A DNA stretch of 64,000 bases from Sphingomonas jejuensis. GTDB lineage: Bacteria; Pseudomonadota; Alphaproteobacteria; Sphingomonadales; Sphingomonadaceae. Position 1 is the stretch's first letter; every line of letters begins with the position of its first letter. The position numbers and the translations under genes are program-made. The notes beneath the pieces were generated by a model that saw only the letters and a list, made by a program, of their open reading frames with translations, searched no databases and was not told where the DNA came from. This document shows positions 25,779 through 34,820 of the stretch, piece by piece. Location: assembly GCF_011927695.1 (NCBI RefSeq), contig NZ_JAATJE010000001.1, positions 744,001 to 808,000 of the forward strand, in the 5' to 3' direction.

Positions 25779-27725
25779 ATGAGCACGATGGGTGAGCCTG
25801 CGGCCCCGGCCGTTCCGACCGGGATGATGCCCAGCGATCGACCGGTTGAAGATGGCGCCCACAACCACGAGCGGCAGGGCCTGGCCGCGCTCGCCTTCGG
25901 CGCGATCGGCGTGGTCTACGGCGACATCGGCACCAGCCCGCTCTATGCCATGAAGGAGACGTTCGTCGGCCATCACCCGCTGACGGTCGACCCGCTCCAC
26001 ATCTTCGGCGTGATCAGCCTGATCTTCTGGTCGCTGACGCTGATCGTGACGATCAAATATGTGTTCCTGATCCTGCGCGCCGACAACAACGGTGAGGGCG
26101 GCAGCCTGGCCCTGCTGGCGCTGATCCAGCGATCGTCGGGCACCAAGAAATGGGGGGCGAGCCTCGTCATTCTCGGCGTGCTGGCGACCGCGCTGTTCTT
26201 CGGCGACTGCATGATCACGCCCGCCATCTCCGTGCTGTCGGCGGTGGAGGGGCTGACCACCGTGCGCGAGGGGCTGGACTGGCTGGTGCTGCCGATCGCC
26301 ACCGCCATCCTGGTCGGGCTGTTCCTGATCCAGTCGATCGGCACCGCCAAGGTCGGGCGCCTGTTCGGCCCGATCATGCTGGCCTATTTCGTGACGCTCG
26401 CCGTGCTCGGCGTGGTGAACATCGTCGGGCGGCCGGACATCTTCCTCGCGCTCAATCCCTGGTACGCCTACCAGTTCGCGGTGACCGACGGCTGGCTCGC
26501 CTTCCTGGCGCTCGGCTCAGTCGTGCTGGCGGTGACGGGGGCGGAGGCGCTTTATGCCGACATGGGCCATTTCGGGCGCCGGCCGATCAGCGTCGCGTGG
26601 CTCTACATCGTGTTTCCGGCGCTGATGCTCAATTATCTGGGGCAGGGCGCGCTGCTGCTCGATCAGCCGGAGGCCGCGGAAAACCCGTTCTTCATGATGG
26701 CGCCCGACGAGCTGCGCCTGCCGCTGGTGCTGCTTGCCACCTGCGCCACCGTCATCGCCAGCCAGGCGGTGATCACCGGCGCCTTCTCCGTCGTGCAGCA
26801 GGCTGTGCAGCTGGGGCTGATGCCGCGCCTCAGGATCGACCACACCAGCGCGTCGGCGGCCGGCCAGATCTACATTCCCAGCGTCAACACCGCGCTGATG
26901 GTGATGGTGCTGCTGCTGATCGTCGGGTTCCAGGAATCGTCCAACCTGGCCGCGGCCTATGGTATTGCGGTGACGGGCACGATGTTCATCTCCACCTGCA
27001 TGGTGGCGGTGCTGCTGCACCGCGTGTGGTCGTGGCCGGCCTGGGGCACGGGCGCGTTCCTGGCCGTGTTCCTGCTGATCGACGGCGCCTATTTCTTCTC
27101 CAACATGACCAAGGTGCCCGATGGCGGCTGGTTCCCGCTGCTGGTGGGGCTGATCGCCTTTGTGCTGCTGACGACCTGGGCCAAGGGTCGTGCGCTGATG
27201 ATCGGGCGGATGCGCGAAGCGGCGATGCCCGTGCAGATCTTCGTGCAGTCGGCCGCCAATTCGGCCACGCGCGTGCCGGGGACGGCCGTGTTCATGACCT
27301 CCACCCCCGACGGCGTGCCCCACGCGCTGCTCCACAACCTGAAGCACAACAAGGTGCTGCACGAGCGGGTGGTGCTGTTGACGGTGAAGATCGCCGACGT
27401 CCCTTATGTGCAGCCCGAATATCGCTGCATGCTGGAAGACCTGGGGCAGGGGTTCCACCGGCTGGTGGTCAAATATGGCTTCATGCAGGATCCGGACGTG
27501 CCGTCGGCGCTGAAGCGGCTGACCGGATGCGGGCCCGAGTTCAAGATGATGGACACCAGCTTCTTCCTTGCGCGGCAGACGCTGTTGCCGTCGTCGCGGC
27601 CGGGCATGGCGATCTGGCGGGAGAAGCTGTTCTCCTGGATGCTGCGCAACGCGGCGAGCCCGATGGAATTCTTCCGCCTGCCCACGAACCGGGTGGTTGA
27701 GCTCGGCAGCCAGGTCGAGATCTGA
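25779..27725 (+). CDS. kup: Kup-type potassium uptake transporter
   Basis: This is a 648-residue KUP/HAK transporter with about 12 membrane helices and a C-terminal cytoplasmic domain. The family signature [14 protein letters not shown] lies near residue 40, followed by ADNNGEGG. It takes up K+ with protons. The start at 25779 or 25788 is uncertain; GGAG lies two or ten bases upstream respectively. The next gene begins directly after the stop. Confidence 0.95.
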   Translation: MSTMGEPAAPAVPTGMMPSDRPVEDGAHNHERQGLAALAFGAIGVVYGDIGTSPLYAMKETFVGHHPLTVDPLHIFGVISLIFWSLTLIVTIKYVFLILRADNNGEGGSLALLALIQRSSGTKKWGASLVILGVLATALFFGDCMITPAISVLSAVEGLTTVREGLDWLVLPIATAILVGLFLIQSIGTAKVGRLFGPIMLAYFVTLAVLGVVNIVGRPDIFLALNPWYAYQFAVTDGWLAFLALGSVVLAVTGAEALYADMGHFGRRPISVAWLYIVFPALMLNYLGQGALLLDQPEAAENPFFMMAPDELRLPLVLLATCATVIASQAVITGAFSVVQQAVQLGLMPRLRIDHTSASAAGQIYIPSVNTALMVMVLLLIVGFQESSNLAAAYGIAVTGTMFISTCMVAVLLHRVWSWPAWGTGAFLAVFLLIDGAYFFSNMTKVPDGGWFPLLVGLIAFVLLTTWAKGRALMIGRMREAAMPVQIFVQSAANSATRVPGTAVFMTSTPDGVPHALLHNLKHNKVLHERVVLLTVKIADVPYVQPEYRCMLEDLGQGFHRLVVKYGFMQDPDVPSALKRLTGCGPEFKMMDTSFFLARQTLLPSSRPGMAIWREKLFSWMLRNAASPMEFFRLPTNRVVELGSQVEI

Positions 27726-28235
27726 GTGAGCGACACGGCCCCGCTGATCCTGACGGCGATGCTGGGGCCGGAGGACCACCGCTGGGCCGACGACCTGCGG
27801 CAGGCGCATTTCCCGCCGGAGCGCAACCAGCTGGCCGCGCACCTGACGATGTTCCACGCGCTGCCGCCGTCTGCCGCGCCCGAGCTGAAGCGCCGGATCG
27901 TCGACGAGACGCGCGGCGTCGCGGCGCCGGACGCGAGCGTCGCGCGCATCCTGGACCTGGGCGGGGGCACCGCGCTGGGCATCCAGAGCCCCGGGCTGGT
28001 CGAGATCCGCGCTCGGATCGCCGATGCCTTTCACGGATCGCTGACGGCGCAGGACGCGCAAGGCTGGCGCCCGCACATCACGATCCAGAACAAGGTGACG
28101 CGCGACGCCGCCAAGGCGCTGCAGGCGGCGATGTCGGCCGACTTCCGCCCGCGCGCCATCCGCATCCACGGCCTTGCCGCGTGGGCCTATCGCGGCGGCC
28201 CGTGGGAGCCGTTGTTCGAGGCGCGGTTCGCCTGA
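27726..28235 (+). CDS. 2H phosphoesterase / 2'-5' RNA ligase-like protein
   Basis: The 169-residue protein carries both HxT motifs of the 2H superfamily, HLT (His39) and HIT (His118), about 80 residues apart as expected. Members cyclise or open RNA 2',3'-phosphates or ligate 2'-5' bonds. The GTG start directly abuts the kup stop, so it is probably co-transcribed. The substrate is unknown. Confidence 0.88.
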   Translation: MSDTAPLILTAMLGPEDHRWADDLRQAHFPPERNQLAAHLTMFHALPPSAAPELKRRIVDETRGVAAPDASVARILDLGGGTALGIQSPGLVEIRARIADAFHGSLTAQDAQGWRPHITIQNKVTRDAAKALQAAMSADFRPRAIRIHGLAAWAYRGGPWEPLFEARFA

Positions 28236-28260
28236 GCTGCGGGCGTCGCGCCGGCATCGG

Positions 28261-28288
28261 TTGACCGCGAGGAATGGGCTGCTATAGG
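28261..28288 (+). promoter_or_regulatory. Probable tRNA-Met promoter
   Basis: TTGACC (28261-28266) and TATAGG (28283-28288) have 16-bp spacing and lie 42 bp before the tRNA. Confidence 0.5.
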
Positions 28289-28330
28289 CCGCCTCCGCGC
28301 TGCGGCGCGACAGGCCCCAAGTGGCATCGG

Positions 28331-28407
28331 GGCGGAGTAGCTCAGCTGGTTAGAGCAGCGGAATCATAATCCGCGTGTCGGGGGTTCAAGTCCCTCCTCC
28401 GCTACCA
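28331..28407 (+). tRNA. tRNA-Met (CAT), elongator
   Basis: A full cloverleaf is present: acceptor GGCGGAG with CTCCGCT (a G-U pair at 1-72), anticodon stem GCGGA/TCCGC with loop ATCATAA and anticodon CAT, T loop TTCAAGT, and encoded CCA. It lacks the unpaired C1-A72 and the three G-C anticodon pairs of initiator tRNA. A tRNA-Ile2 role is less likely but not fully excluded. A T-rich run follows. Confidence 0.95.
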
Positions 28408-28594
28408 TTTTCAAAACAAAGAGTGAGGTGGGCGCTCAGGCCGTCGGAGTGATCGGACGTGCGCTGCTCGGCGGTGATGGTGACGCGCCGGATCATAATG
28501 CGCCGACTGATACTGTCGGCAACCTCGGGAGCTGCCATACCGAGCTTTAGTTCGAGTTCCGCCAGCCCCGCGAAGACCATCGTGTCAGCGATCC

Positions 28595-28608
28595 ATGATC
28601 TGGATCAA
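28595..28608 (+). promoter_or_regulatory. Orphan FNR/FixK-type box
   Basis: ATGAT-CTGG-ATCAA matches the TTGAT-N4-ATCAA consensus at nine of ten positions. It lies in a 292-bp gap between tRNA-Met and a PEP-CTERM gene that ends towards it. No gene starts at the right distance on either strand. The rest of this gap (28408-28594) contains only a doubtful 64-codon frame on the minus strand that runs into the tRNA. Confidence 0.45.
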
Positions 28609-28645
28609 GTGACGCCCCTCCATCGCGTCGGATGGTTGGTTCGGT

Positions 28646-28689
28646 GACGGATCGGCACCCCGACATGCGCCGGTCGATGCCGATCCGTC
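28646..28689. terminator. Long stem-loop after the PEP-CTERM gene
   Basis: A perfect 12-bp inverted repeat (28646-28657 and 28678-28689) encloses 20 bases. It begins ten bases beyond the stop of the gene read on the minus strand and probably serves as its 3' hairpin. No T-run follows. Confidence 0.5.
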
Positions 28690-28699
28690 GTCTTGGGCG

Positions 28700-29245
28700 T
28701 CAGGCGAAGGTGACCGCGGTAGTCTGCCGGCGGCGGCGCATTGCGGAGCCGACGAGGCCGAAGCCGCCGATCATCATTGCCCAGGTGGCGGGCTCCGGCA
28801 CGGCGCCGACCGGACCACGGTTGATGGTCACACCGTCGCTGAAGGTTGCCCGAAAACGAGTTTCACCGCGCGTGTAATCCGCAGTGCCCCGCCGCGCTTC
28901 ATTCTGGGTGAAGTTGAAGGTGCCGACGGACAGCACATAGTTTCCGGCCGCAAGCGAGCCGGTGAACAGAGCGCCAAAGCCGTCCCCACTATCGTCGTCG
29001 CGGCCAATCAGCGTGCCCGTCAGCGCGCCGCTGGCCGACCCGTCATCGGCGAACAGGAACAACTCCGGATCCGGGATGCCGTTGAGCGCAGCCGGATCAA
29101 CCGCAACCGAGAAGTCGCCGCCAATCCAATTGAAGAAGGTGTCACTGGTGCCGTTCGGCGTGATGTTGCCGGTGATGGTGACGGCCGCCGACGCGGGCGC
29201 GGCAAAGACTGCGCTGGCAAGCAGCGCGGTTGCGAAGAAACGCAT
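28700..29245 (-). CDS. PEPxxWA-CTERM secreted protein (first)
   Basis: The 181-residue protein has a signal peptide (cleaved near ASAA, residue 20), a beta-rich middle with DVARxx-like DPE/DDDSGDG segments resembling pre-peptidase C-terminal (PPC) domains, and a C-terminal sorting tag. The tag reads VPEPATWAMMIGGFGLVG followed by basic RRRR, the PEP-CTERM form of sphingomonads. It should be processed by exosortase A and linked to the cell surface or polysaccharide. The start has a strong AGAGGGGGA site. It is divergent from the TIR gene. Its function is unknown. Confidence 0.85.
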   Translation of the reverse strand: MRFFATALLASAVFAAPASAAVTITGNITPNGTSDTFFNWIGGDFSVAVDPAALNGIPDPELFLFADDGSASGALTGTLIGRDDDSGDGFGALFTGSLAAGNYVLSVGTFNFTQNEARRGTADYTRGETRFRATFSDGVTINRGPVGAVPEPATWAMMIGGFGLVGSAMRRRRQTTAVTFA

Positions 29246-29292
29246 TGGTAATCCCCCTCTTGTCGCGGCCCCCTGCCGCAACGGAGACATGC

Positions 29293-29308
29293 CTAAGGGC
29301 CCGTTAAC
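29293..29308. promoter_or_regulatory. CtrA-like site
   Basis: CTAA-GGGCCCG-TTAAC matches the CtrA consensus TTAA-N7-TTAAC with one mismatch. It lies in the divergent gap (29246-29529) about 50 bp upstream of the PEP-CTERM gene. This is a pattern match only. Confidence 0.25.
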
Positions 29309-29529
29309 CCTGTGGATTGTATCAGGACGCCAACTGCTTAACCTGCCTCAATCTCTGATCGGTCCGTTTGGGGCCGGGTTTGCCCAGACGATCCCGACGG
29401 AATGCTTTACAAGGCGGGATCGCCGTTCGCGCCGGCGCTTCCCTTCCGCTCGCGATATCGCGCGCCGGCTACCGGCTTGAGAAAAGCCCACCCCTCTGTC
29501 ACCATCCTGCCGGCCTTGGGGGAGGCACG

Positions 29530-31380
29530 ATGCGCGAATATGCGGCCTTCATCAGCTACAGCCATGCCGATGCGGCCACCGTGCGATGGCTGCACCACAG
29601 GCTGGAGACATACCGGTTGCCGCGCGCGCTGGTCGGCCGCGAGACGCGCTTCGGCCCGGCGGCGCGGCGGTTGCCGCCGGTGTTCCGCGACCGTGACGAG
29701 CTGCCGGCGAGCGGGGATCTCGGCTCCGAACTGAGGGCCGCGCTCGCGGCGGCGCGGACGCTGGTGGTGCTGTGCAGCCCGCGCGCGGCGGCGTCGCGCT
29801 GGGTCAATGAGGAGGTGCTGAGCTTCAAGCGCCTGCACGGCGAGGACCGCGTGCTCGCGCTGATCGTGTCGGGCGAGCCGGGCGATCCGGAGCAGGAATG
29901 CTTCCCGCCCGCGCTCCGCTTCCGGATCGGCGCGGACGGCGCGCTGTCGGACACGCCCGCCGAGCCGATCGCAGCCGACATGCGGCCGGGCAAGGATGGG
30001 CGGCGGCTCGCGCTCCTGAAGCTGATCGCGGGGATCGCGGACGTTCCGCTCGACGCGCTGGTCAGGCGAGACGCGGCGCGGCGGCAACGCCGGCTGTTGT
30101 GGATCACGGCCGGGTCGCTCGCCATCGCGGTGCTGACGATCGGCTTGGCGATCTATGCCGAAGGGCAGCGCCGCGTGGCGGAGCGGCAACGCCAGCTTGC
30201 CGACCGGAGCCTCGCGTTCCTGATCGGCACGTTCAACATCGCCAACCCGGCGACCGAGAACCCGCGCACGATCACCGCGCTCACCATCCTGCAGCGCGCC
30301 AGCCGCAGCGCCGCGACCGACCTGAGCGACCAGCCCGGCGTGAGTGCCCGGCTGCTGCGTGCGACCGGAGAGATCTATTATAATCTCGGCCTGCCGCAGG
30401 AAGCGGCGCGGGATTACCGGGCGGCGCTGAGCCGGCTTCCTGCGCGGGGCGAGGAGCGGGCGGTCACCGCGCTGAAGCTCGCGTCCGTCGCGTACAACCG
30501 CGGCGACCTGGCCGCCATGCGCCGCGCCATTGCGGCCGCCGTCGCTGCGACCGATCAGGGCGCCCGCTATGCCCCCGCAATCAACGCGGCGCTGGCCGAG
30601 GCGAGGGGACGCGCGGACGTGCTGGACGGGAACTATGCCGATGCGCAGCGCAACCTGGCGGAGGCGGCGCGTCTGCTGACCGAGCTGCCGGGCGACCAGC
30701 GCGAGGCGCTGGGTCGGGTATGGATGAACGAGGCCGATGCCTGGGGGCGGCTGGGCCGGTATGACGAGGCCGACCAGCTGTTCGCGGCGGCGGCGGCGGC
30801 CTATCAGGCGAAGTTCGGCCGGGATCATGTGTCCACGGCCAAGGCCATCCAGAACCGCGCCTTTGTCGACTTCGAGCTCGGACGTGTCGCGATCGCGCAG
30901 CAGCGCATGGAGCAGGTGCTAGGCATCTTCGGCCGGGTGCTGGAGCCCGACCATCCATTCGTGGCCGCATCGCTGCTGCTGACGGGGCGGATCCGGACGG
31001 CCAATGGGGAGCCGGACCGCGCGCTTGGCGATCTGGACCGCGCCGCTGCGATCTACCGGCGGCTGTACGGCGCGGATGCCCCGGCGATCGGCGACGTCGC
31101 CTTCTATGCCGCCGAGGCGGAGGCGGCCGCCGGGCGAACGGACGCCGCATTGGGCCGGATCGCGACGGCCAAAGCGATCTACGACGAGGCCTATGGCCCC
31201 GACGATCCCGACCAGGTGGAACTGTTGCTGTTGCGCGCCCGGGTGCTGTCGGGCGGTGGCCGTGCGGGCGAGGCGCGGGCCGCGTGCCGGTCGGCATTGT
31301 CGCTGCAGCAGCGGATCGATGCGACGGCGGCGGCAGTGGGCGGAGTGCGGGACCAATGCGCGCGCCTGGGACAACGCTGA
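29530..31380 (+). CDS. TIR domain - membrane helix - TPR protein
   Basis: The 616-residue protein starts with a TIR domain (about residues 1-125), with the opening motif YAAFISYSHAD and SRWVNEE. In SRWVNEE, Trp91 and Glu94 occupy the WxxE position of NAD-cleaving TIR enzymes. A membrane helix (about 189-210) follows, and then a long extracytoplasmic or cytoplasmic region of tetratricopeptide repeats (about 275-600). The ATG has a GGGGGAGG site. The architecture suggests a membrane-bound sensor or signalling protein with TPRs for ligand or partner binding and TIR for output. Whether it acts in defence, stress or signalling is not known. It stands alone between two PEP-CTERM genes. Confidence 0.85.
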   Translation: MREYAAFISYSHADAATVRWLHHRLETYRLPRALVGRETRFGPAARRLPPVFRDRDELPASGDLGSELRAALAAARTLVVLCSPRAAASRWVNEEVLSFKRLHGEDRVLALIVSGEPGDPEQECFPPALRFRIGADGALSDTPAEPIAADMRPGKDGRRLALLKLIAGIADVPLDALVRRDAARRQRRLLWITAGSLAIAVLTIGLAIYAEGQRRVAERQRQLADRSLAFLIGTFNIANPATENPRTITALTILQRASRSAATDLSDQPGVSARLLRATGEIYYNLGLPQEAARDYRAALSRLPARGEERAVTALKLASVAYNRGDLAAMRRAIAAAVAATDQGARYAPAINAALAEARGRADVLDGNYADAQRNLAEAARLLTELPGDQREALGRVWMNEADAWGRLGRYDEADQLFAAAAAAYQAKFGRDHVSTAKAIQNRAFVDFELGRVAIAQQRMEQVLGIFGRVLEPDHPFVAASLLLTGRIRTANGEPDRALGDLDRAAAIYRRLYGADAPAIGDVAFYAAEAEAAAGRTDAALGRIATAKAIYDEAYGPDDPDQVELLLLRARVLSGGGRAGEARAACRSALSLQQRIDATAAAVGGVRDQCARLGQR

Positions 31381-31441
31381 GGAGTCGCACGTCCCCCGAA
31401 ATCCTGCTATAGCGCTAACCATCATTTCCGGGGGGAAAGTC

Positions 31442-32482
31442 ATGTCCAAGCCAGTGTTTCTGCGCGCGATCATCGGGTCGGGGGCCGCCTTGCTGTGCGC
31501 CGGCGCAGCGCCTGCCGCGATCGTCGAGACGGTGCGGGTCACCAACACCTATGGCCTGTCCTTCACGCCCTTTACCCTGCCGAGCGAGCTGCCCGGCGGA
31601 TCGCGCGAAACGCTGATCCAGCGGTCCGGCGTGCCCGGCGCCGACTCGGAGGCGGGGATCGACCTGGTCGGCGAGGCGGACAGCGGCGGCTTCTTCTTCC
31701 TGCACAATGATTATTGCGTCGGTCAGTGCGCGATCGCGTCGAGCACGGAGATCCGGTTCGTGGTCACGAACACCGGCACCGAGGCCGTCAACCTGCGCTT
31801 CGACTCGCTGATCACCCCCGGTCACCTTGCCCGGATCGGCAACGATCCCCGCGCCACTGGCGGATTCGATTTCCGGGTCACGCAGCAGGACACCGATCCG
31901 TTCGAGGAAAATATCCCGGAGCTGCTGTATTCGGCCTTCGGCAACGTCAATGCGGAGGACATCTTCGTCGAGACGACGGGCGGCGTGCCGTTCAACAACT
32001 ACAACGACCAGACGATTGGCGACGGCCGCGTCGTCGACTGGAGCTGGACGCCGCTGAACCTTGAACTGGGTCTGCTCGGCGCGGGTCAGTCGAAGATCGT
32101 CACCTATTCAGCCTTCTACTTCATGACCGGCAACGGCGTGTGCGAGGATGTCGCCAATTGCAGCGGCCTGCAGGTCGCCTTCGGCGATCCGCGCAACAAC
32201 GGCACGATCCTGTCGCGGATGGCGTCGTTCGCAGCCTTTGCCGACGATGGCACGCCGATCATCAACCGCGAGTATGACGCGGTGTCCGTCCCGTTCGCGT
32301 TCAACCTGTCGGGCAGCCCGCTGCCGCCGCTGCCGCCGACCGAAGGCCCGGTGAACTATGGCGTGCCGTTCGTGCCGGCCGCGCTGGGTGCGGTGCCTGA
32401 GCCGGCGACATGGGCGACGATGGTCTGCGGCTTCGGCCTTGTCGGATCGACACTCCGCCGCCGGCGCCCGCTGACGGCCTGA
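31442..32482 (+). CDS. PEPxxWA-CTERM secreted protein (second)
   Basis: This 346-residue protein has a signal peptide (to about residue 26) and a large extracellular domain with four cysteines in two CxxxC/CxxxxxC-like pairs (DYCVGQC and NGVCEDVANC). The C-terminal tag is VPEPATWATMVCGFGLVG plus RRRR. It is probably exported and processed by exosortase A. The strong GGGGGGAAAG ribosome site fixes the ATG. The domain was not recognised. Its tag closely matches that of the other PEP-CTERM protein on the far side of the TIR gene. Confidence 0.83.
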   Translation: MSKPVFLRAIIGSGAALLCAGAAPAAIVETVRVTNTYGLSFTPFTLPSELPGGSRETLIQRSGVPGADSEAGIDLVGEADSGGFFFLHNDYCVGQCAIASSTEIRFVVTNTGTEAVNLRFDSLITPGHLARIGNDPRATGGFDFRVTQQDTDPFEENIPELLYSAFGNVNAEDIFVETTGGVPFNNYNDQTIGDGRVVDWSWTPLNLELGLLGAGQSKIVTYSAFYFMTGNGVCEDVANCSGLQVAFGDPRNNGTILSRMASFAAFADDGTPIINREYDAVSVPFAFNLSGSPLPPLPPTEGPVNYGVPFVPAALGAVPEPATWATMVCGFGLVGSTLRRRRPLTA

Positions 32483-32490
32483 CCGCGCAG

Positions 32491-32520
32491 TCCGCCGCCG
32501 CGTGATTGCGCGGTGGCGGA
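32491..32520 (+). terminator. Hairpin after the second PEP-CTERM gene
   Basis: A 12-bp stem with one G-T wobble (32491-32502 and 32509-32520) encloses a TGATTG loop, eight bases after the stop codon. No T-run follows, so factor-independent termination is uncertain. Confidence 0.55.
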
Positions 32521-32613
32521 TGCGGTAGACTGTCCTCACGCGCCACTCACTCAGGTGAATGCAGAGCCAGATTGCGCTGCCGCAGTGCTTGCCCGAGATC
32601 AGACGAAGCGAAC

Positions 32614-32639
32614 TTGACATGTGATGTTGTAACGTGGTG
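32614..32639 (+). promoter_or_regulatory. Possible Zur-controlled promoter
   Basis: A perfect -35 element TTGACA (32614-32619) is followed by a partial palindrome around GTT-GT-AAC (32626-32633), 33 bp before a ZnuD-like receptor gene. Alphaproteobacterial Zur sites contain a similar GTTnnAAC-type core within a longer palindrome. The match here is imperfect, and a clear -10 element is not seen. Confidence 0.3.
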
Positions 32640-32671
32640 GGAGGCGCCAGCTTCAGCCACGAGTGACAGAC

Positions 32672-34747
32672 ATGACCCACACGCTTCGCCTCGCCCTTCT
32701 GGGCAGCATCGCCGCCATCGCCGCGCCGGCGGCGGCGCAGACGACGACCGGCACCGATGGCGATCATCATGCCGACCAGCCCGAGACGATCGTCGTCACT
32801 GCGCTGTCGCGCAACCGGGAGGATTTCCTCGGCGGCGTGTCCGTCCTGTCCGGCGCGGACCTGGATGCGGCGCGGCGCACGTCGATCGGCGAGACGCTGG
32901 CGCAGCTGCCGGGCGTCAGCGCGACCTCGTTCGGGCCGACCGCGTCGCGGCCGGTGCTGCGCGGCTTCCAGGGTGATCGCATCCGCGTGCTGACCGACGG
33001 CATCGGCAGCTTCGATGCGTCGTCGTCGTCGGTCGACCATGCCGTGGCGATCAACCCGTTGCTGGCCGAGCGCATCGAGGTGCTGCGTGGCCCGGCGGCG
33101 CTGCTCTACGGCTCGGCGGCGATCGGTGGCGTGGTGAACGTGCTCGGCACCCGCATCCCACGCAGCGTGCCGGCCGAGACGGTCCATGTGGAGGCGAATG
33201 CGGATTACGGATCGGCGGCCGAGGAACGCCGAGCGGCAGGCATCGTCGATGTCGCGATCGGCGGCAATTTCGTCGTCCATCTCGACGGCAGCTATGCCAA
33301 GACCGATGACTTGCGCACCGGCGGATATCTGCTGAGCCGGCCGCTGCGCGCGGCCGCGGCGGCATCGCCGGACGCCGAGGTGCAGGAGCTGGCGACCCTG
33401 CGCGGCCGCCTGCCCAACACGGCTTCGGAGCAGAGCGAGTTCGGCGGCGGCGTCGCCTATGTCGCGGAGGGCGGCAACATCGGCGTGTCGTTCAGCCGGC
33501 TCGACAACAATTACGGCGTGCCGATCCGCTTCCCGCTGGAGCCCGGCGAGGAGGCGGAAGCGCCGACGCTGGACGTTCGCCAGGATCGCGTCGACCTGCG
33601 CGCCGAGATCACGCCGGCGACCGGGGCGTTCGACGCCATCCGCCTGCGCGCCGGATATGGCGATTACCGCCATTTCGAGATCGAGGACACGGGCGAGATC
33701 GCCACGACCTTCCTGAACGACGGCGCGGAAGCACGGCTCGAGTTCGTGCAGCGCCGGCAGGGCGCCTGGAGCGGGGCGTTTGGCGCGCAGCTGATGACGC
33801 GCGACTTCACGGTGATCGGCGAGGAAGCATTTCTGCCGCCGACGAGCACGGCGCAGGTGGGGCTGTTTGCGGTCCAGAACCTCGACCTGGGCGCCGTCCG
33901 GCTGGAGGTGGGTGGCCGGTACGAGAACACGACAACGGAATCGCAGGCATCCGAGGCACTGGGCACCGAGCGGGACCGGCGGACCTTTGACGCGTTCAGC
34001 GGATCGATCGGCGGCAGCGTCGGGCTGGCCGACACCGTGCGGCTGGGCCTGAACCTCAGCCACACCGAGCGCGCCCCAACCGTCGAGGAGCTGTACGCGG
34101 CCGGCCCGCATCTCGCCACCCAGGCGTTCGAGGTGGGCAATGCGGACTTTGCAAAGGAGCGGTCGAACGGTGCCGAACTGGTGCTGCGCGGCGGCGGCGA
34201 TGCTTTCCGGTTCGAAGTGTCCGGATATTACAACGACTTCAGCAACTTCATCTTCCAGGCACCGACCGGCGAGGAGGAGGATGGCCTGCCCGTCTATGCC
34301 TACCAGTCTGCCGGTGCGGAGCAGTGGGGCCTGGAGGGCGAGGTGAGCGCCAGGCTGGCCCGGATCGGCGAGGGCGAGGTGCGCGTCGAGGCGCTGGCCG
34401 ACTATGTGCGGGTGACCCTGGACGATGTCGGCCCGGCGCCGTTCATTCCGCCGCTCCGCGCGCTCGGCGCGATCGAATATCGCACCAACAGCTTCGACCT
34501 GCGCGGCGAGGTGGAGCATGTGACCGAGCAGGAGCGGATCGCGCAGTTCGAGACCGAGACACCGGCCTACACGCTGGTGAACGCGCGGGCCGAATGGCGC
34601 CCGGGCGGCCCGGAAGGCGCGTTCGCGATCCGCGTGGCGGCAAACAACATCTTCGACGTGGAGGCGCGGCGCCACGCATCCTTCCTGAAGGATTATGCGC
34701 CGCTGGCCGGACGCGACATCCGGGTGGGCGGCAGCATCCGCTTCTGA
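32672..34747 (+). CDS. ZnuD-like TonB-dependent receptor (probable zinc uptake)
   Basis: This 691-residue receptor has a signal peptide ending AAAQ and a His-rich N-terminus (DGDHHADQ), followed by a TonB box (ETIVVTAL). The plug carries SRPVLRGFQGDRIRVLTDG, a loop with ASSSSVDHAVA and ERIEVLRGPAALLYG. This combination is typical of ZnuD-type zinc receptors. The barrel ends in GGSIRF with a terminal Phe. An in-frame GTG nine bases upstream is an alternative start. The nearby possible Zur site fits zinc uptake, but copper or heme transport cannot be excluded. Confidence 0.82.
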   Translation: MTHTLRLALLGSIAAIAAPAAAQTTTGTDGDHHADQPETIVVTALSRNREDFLGGVSVLSGADLDAARRTSIGETLAQLPGVSATSFGPTASRPVLRGFQGDRIRVLTDGIGSFDASSSSVDHAVAINPLLAERIEVLRGPAALLYGSAAIGGVVNVLGTRIPRSVPAETVHVEANADYGSAAEERRAAGIVDVAIGGNFVVHLDGSYAKTDDLRTGGYLLSRPLRAAAAASPDAEVQELATLRGRLPNTASEQSEFGGGVAYVAEGGNIGVSFSRLDNNYGVPIRFPLEPGEEAEAPTLDVRQDRVDLRAEITPATGAFDAIRLRAGYGDYRHFEIEDTGEIATTFLNDGAEARLEFVQRRQGAWSGAFGAQLMTRDFTVIGEEAFLPPTSTAQVGLFAVQNLDLGAVRLEVGGRYENTTTESQASEALGTERDRRTFDAFSGSIGGSVGLADTVRLGLNLSHTERAPTVEELYAAGPHLATQAFEVGNADFAKERSNGAELVLRGGGDAFRFEVSGYYNDFSNFIFQAPTGEEEDGLPVYAYQSAGAEQWGLEGEVSARLARIGEGEVRVEALADYVRVTLDDVGPAPFIPPLRALGAIEYRTNSFDLRGEVEHVTEQERIAQFETETPAYTLVNARAEWRPGGPEGAFAIRVAANNIFDVEARRHASFLKDYAPLAGRDIRVGGSIRF

Positions 34748-34756
34748 CGCGGCGCG

Positions 34757-34785
34757 TTGCCGCGGCGCGGGCAAGCGCTTATCTG
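34757..34785 (+). promoter_or_regulatory. Possible trxB promoter
   Basis: TTGCCG (34757-34762) and TATCTG (34780-34785) are separated by 17 bp, 36 bp before trxB. Confidence 0.35.
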
Positions 34786-34820
34786 GACGGGAACCACCCA
34801 ACCTGGAGCGCTTGCCCCCC

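Noticed and set aside
28331-28407. tRNA-Met as initiator tRNA
   Set aside because: The C1-A72 mismatch and the three G-C pairs of the anticodon stem required for initiators are absent.
28386-28580. 64-codon minus-strand ORF as a gene
   Set aside because: Its end lies inside tRNA-Met and it has no ribosome site or recognisable domain; at most a remnant.
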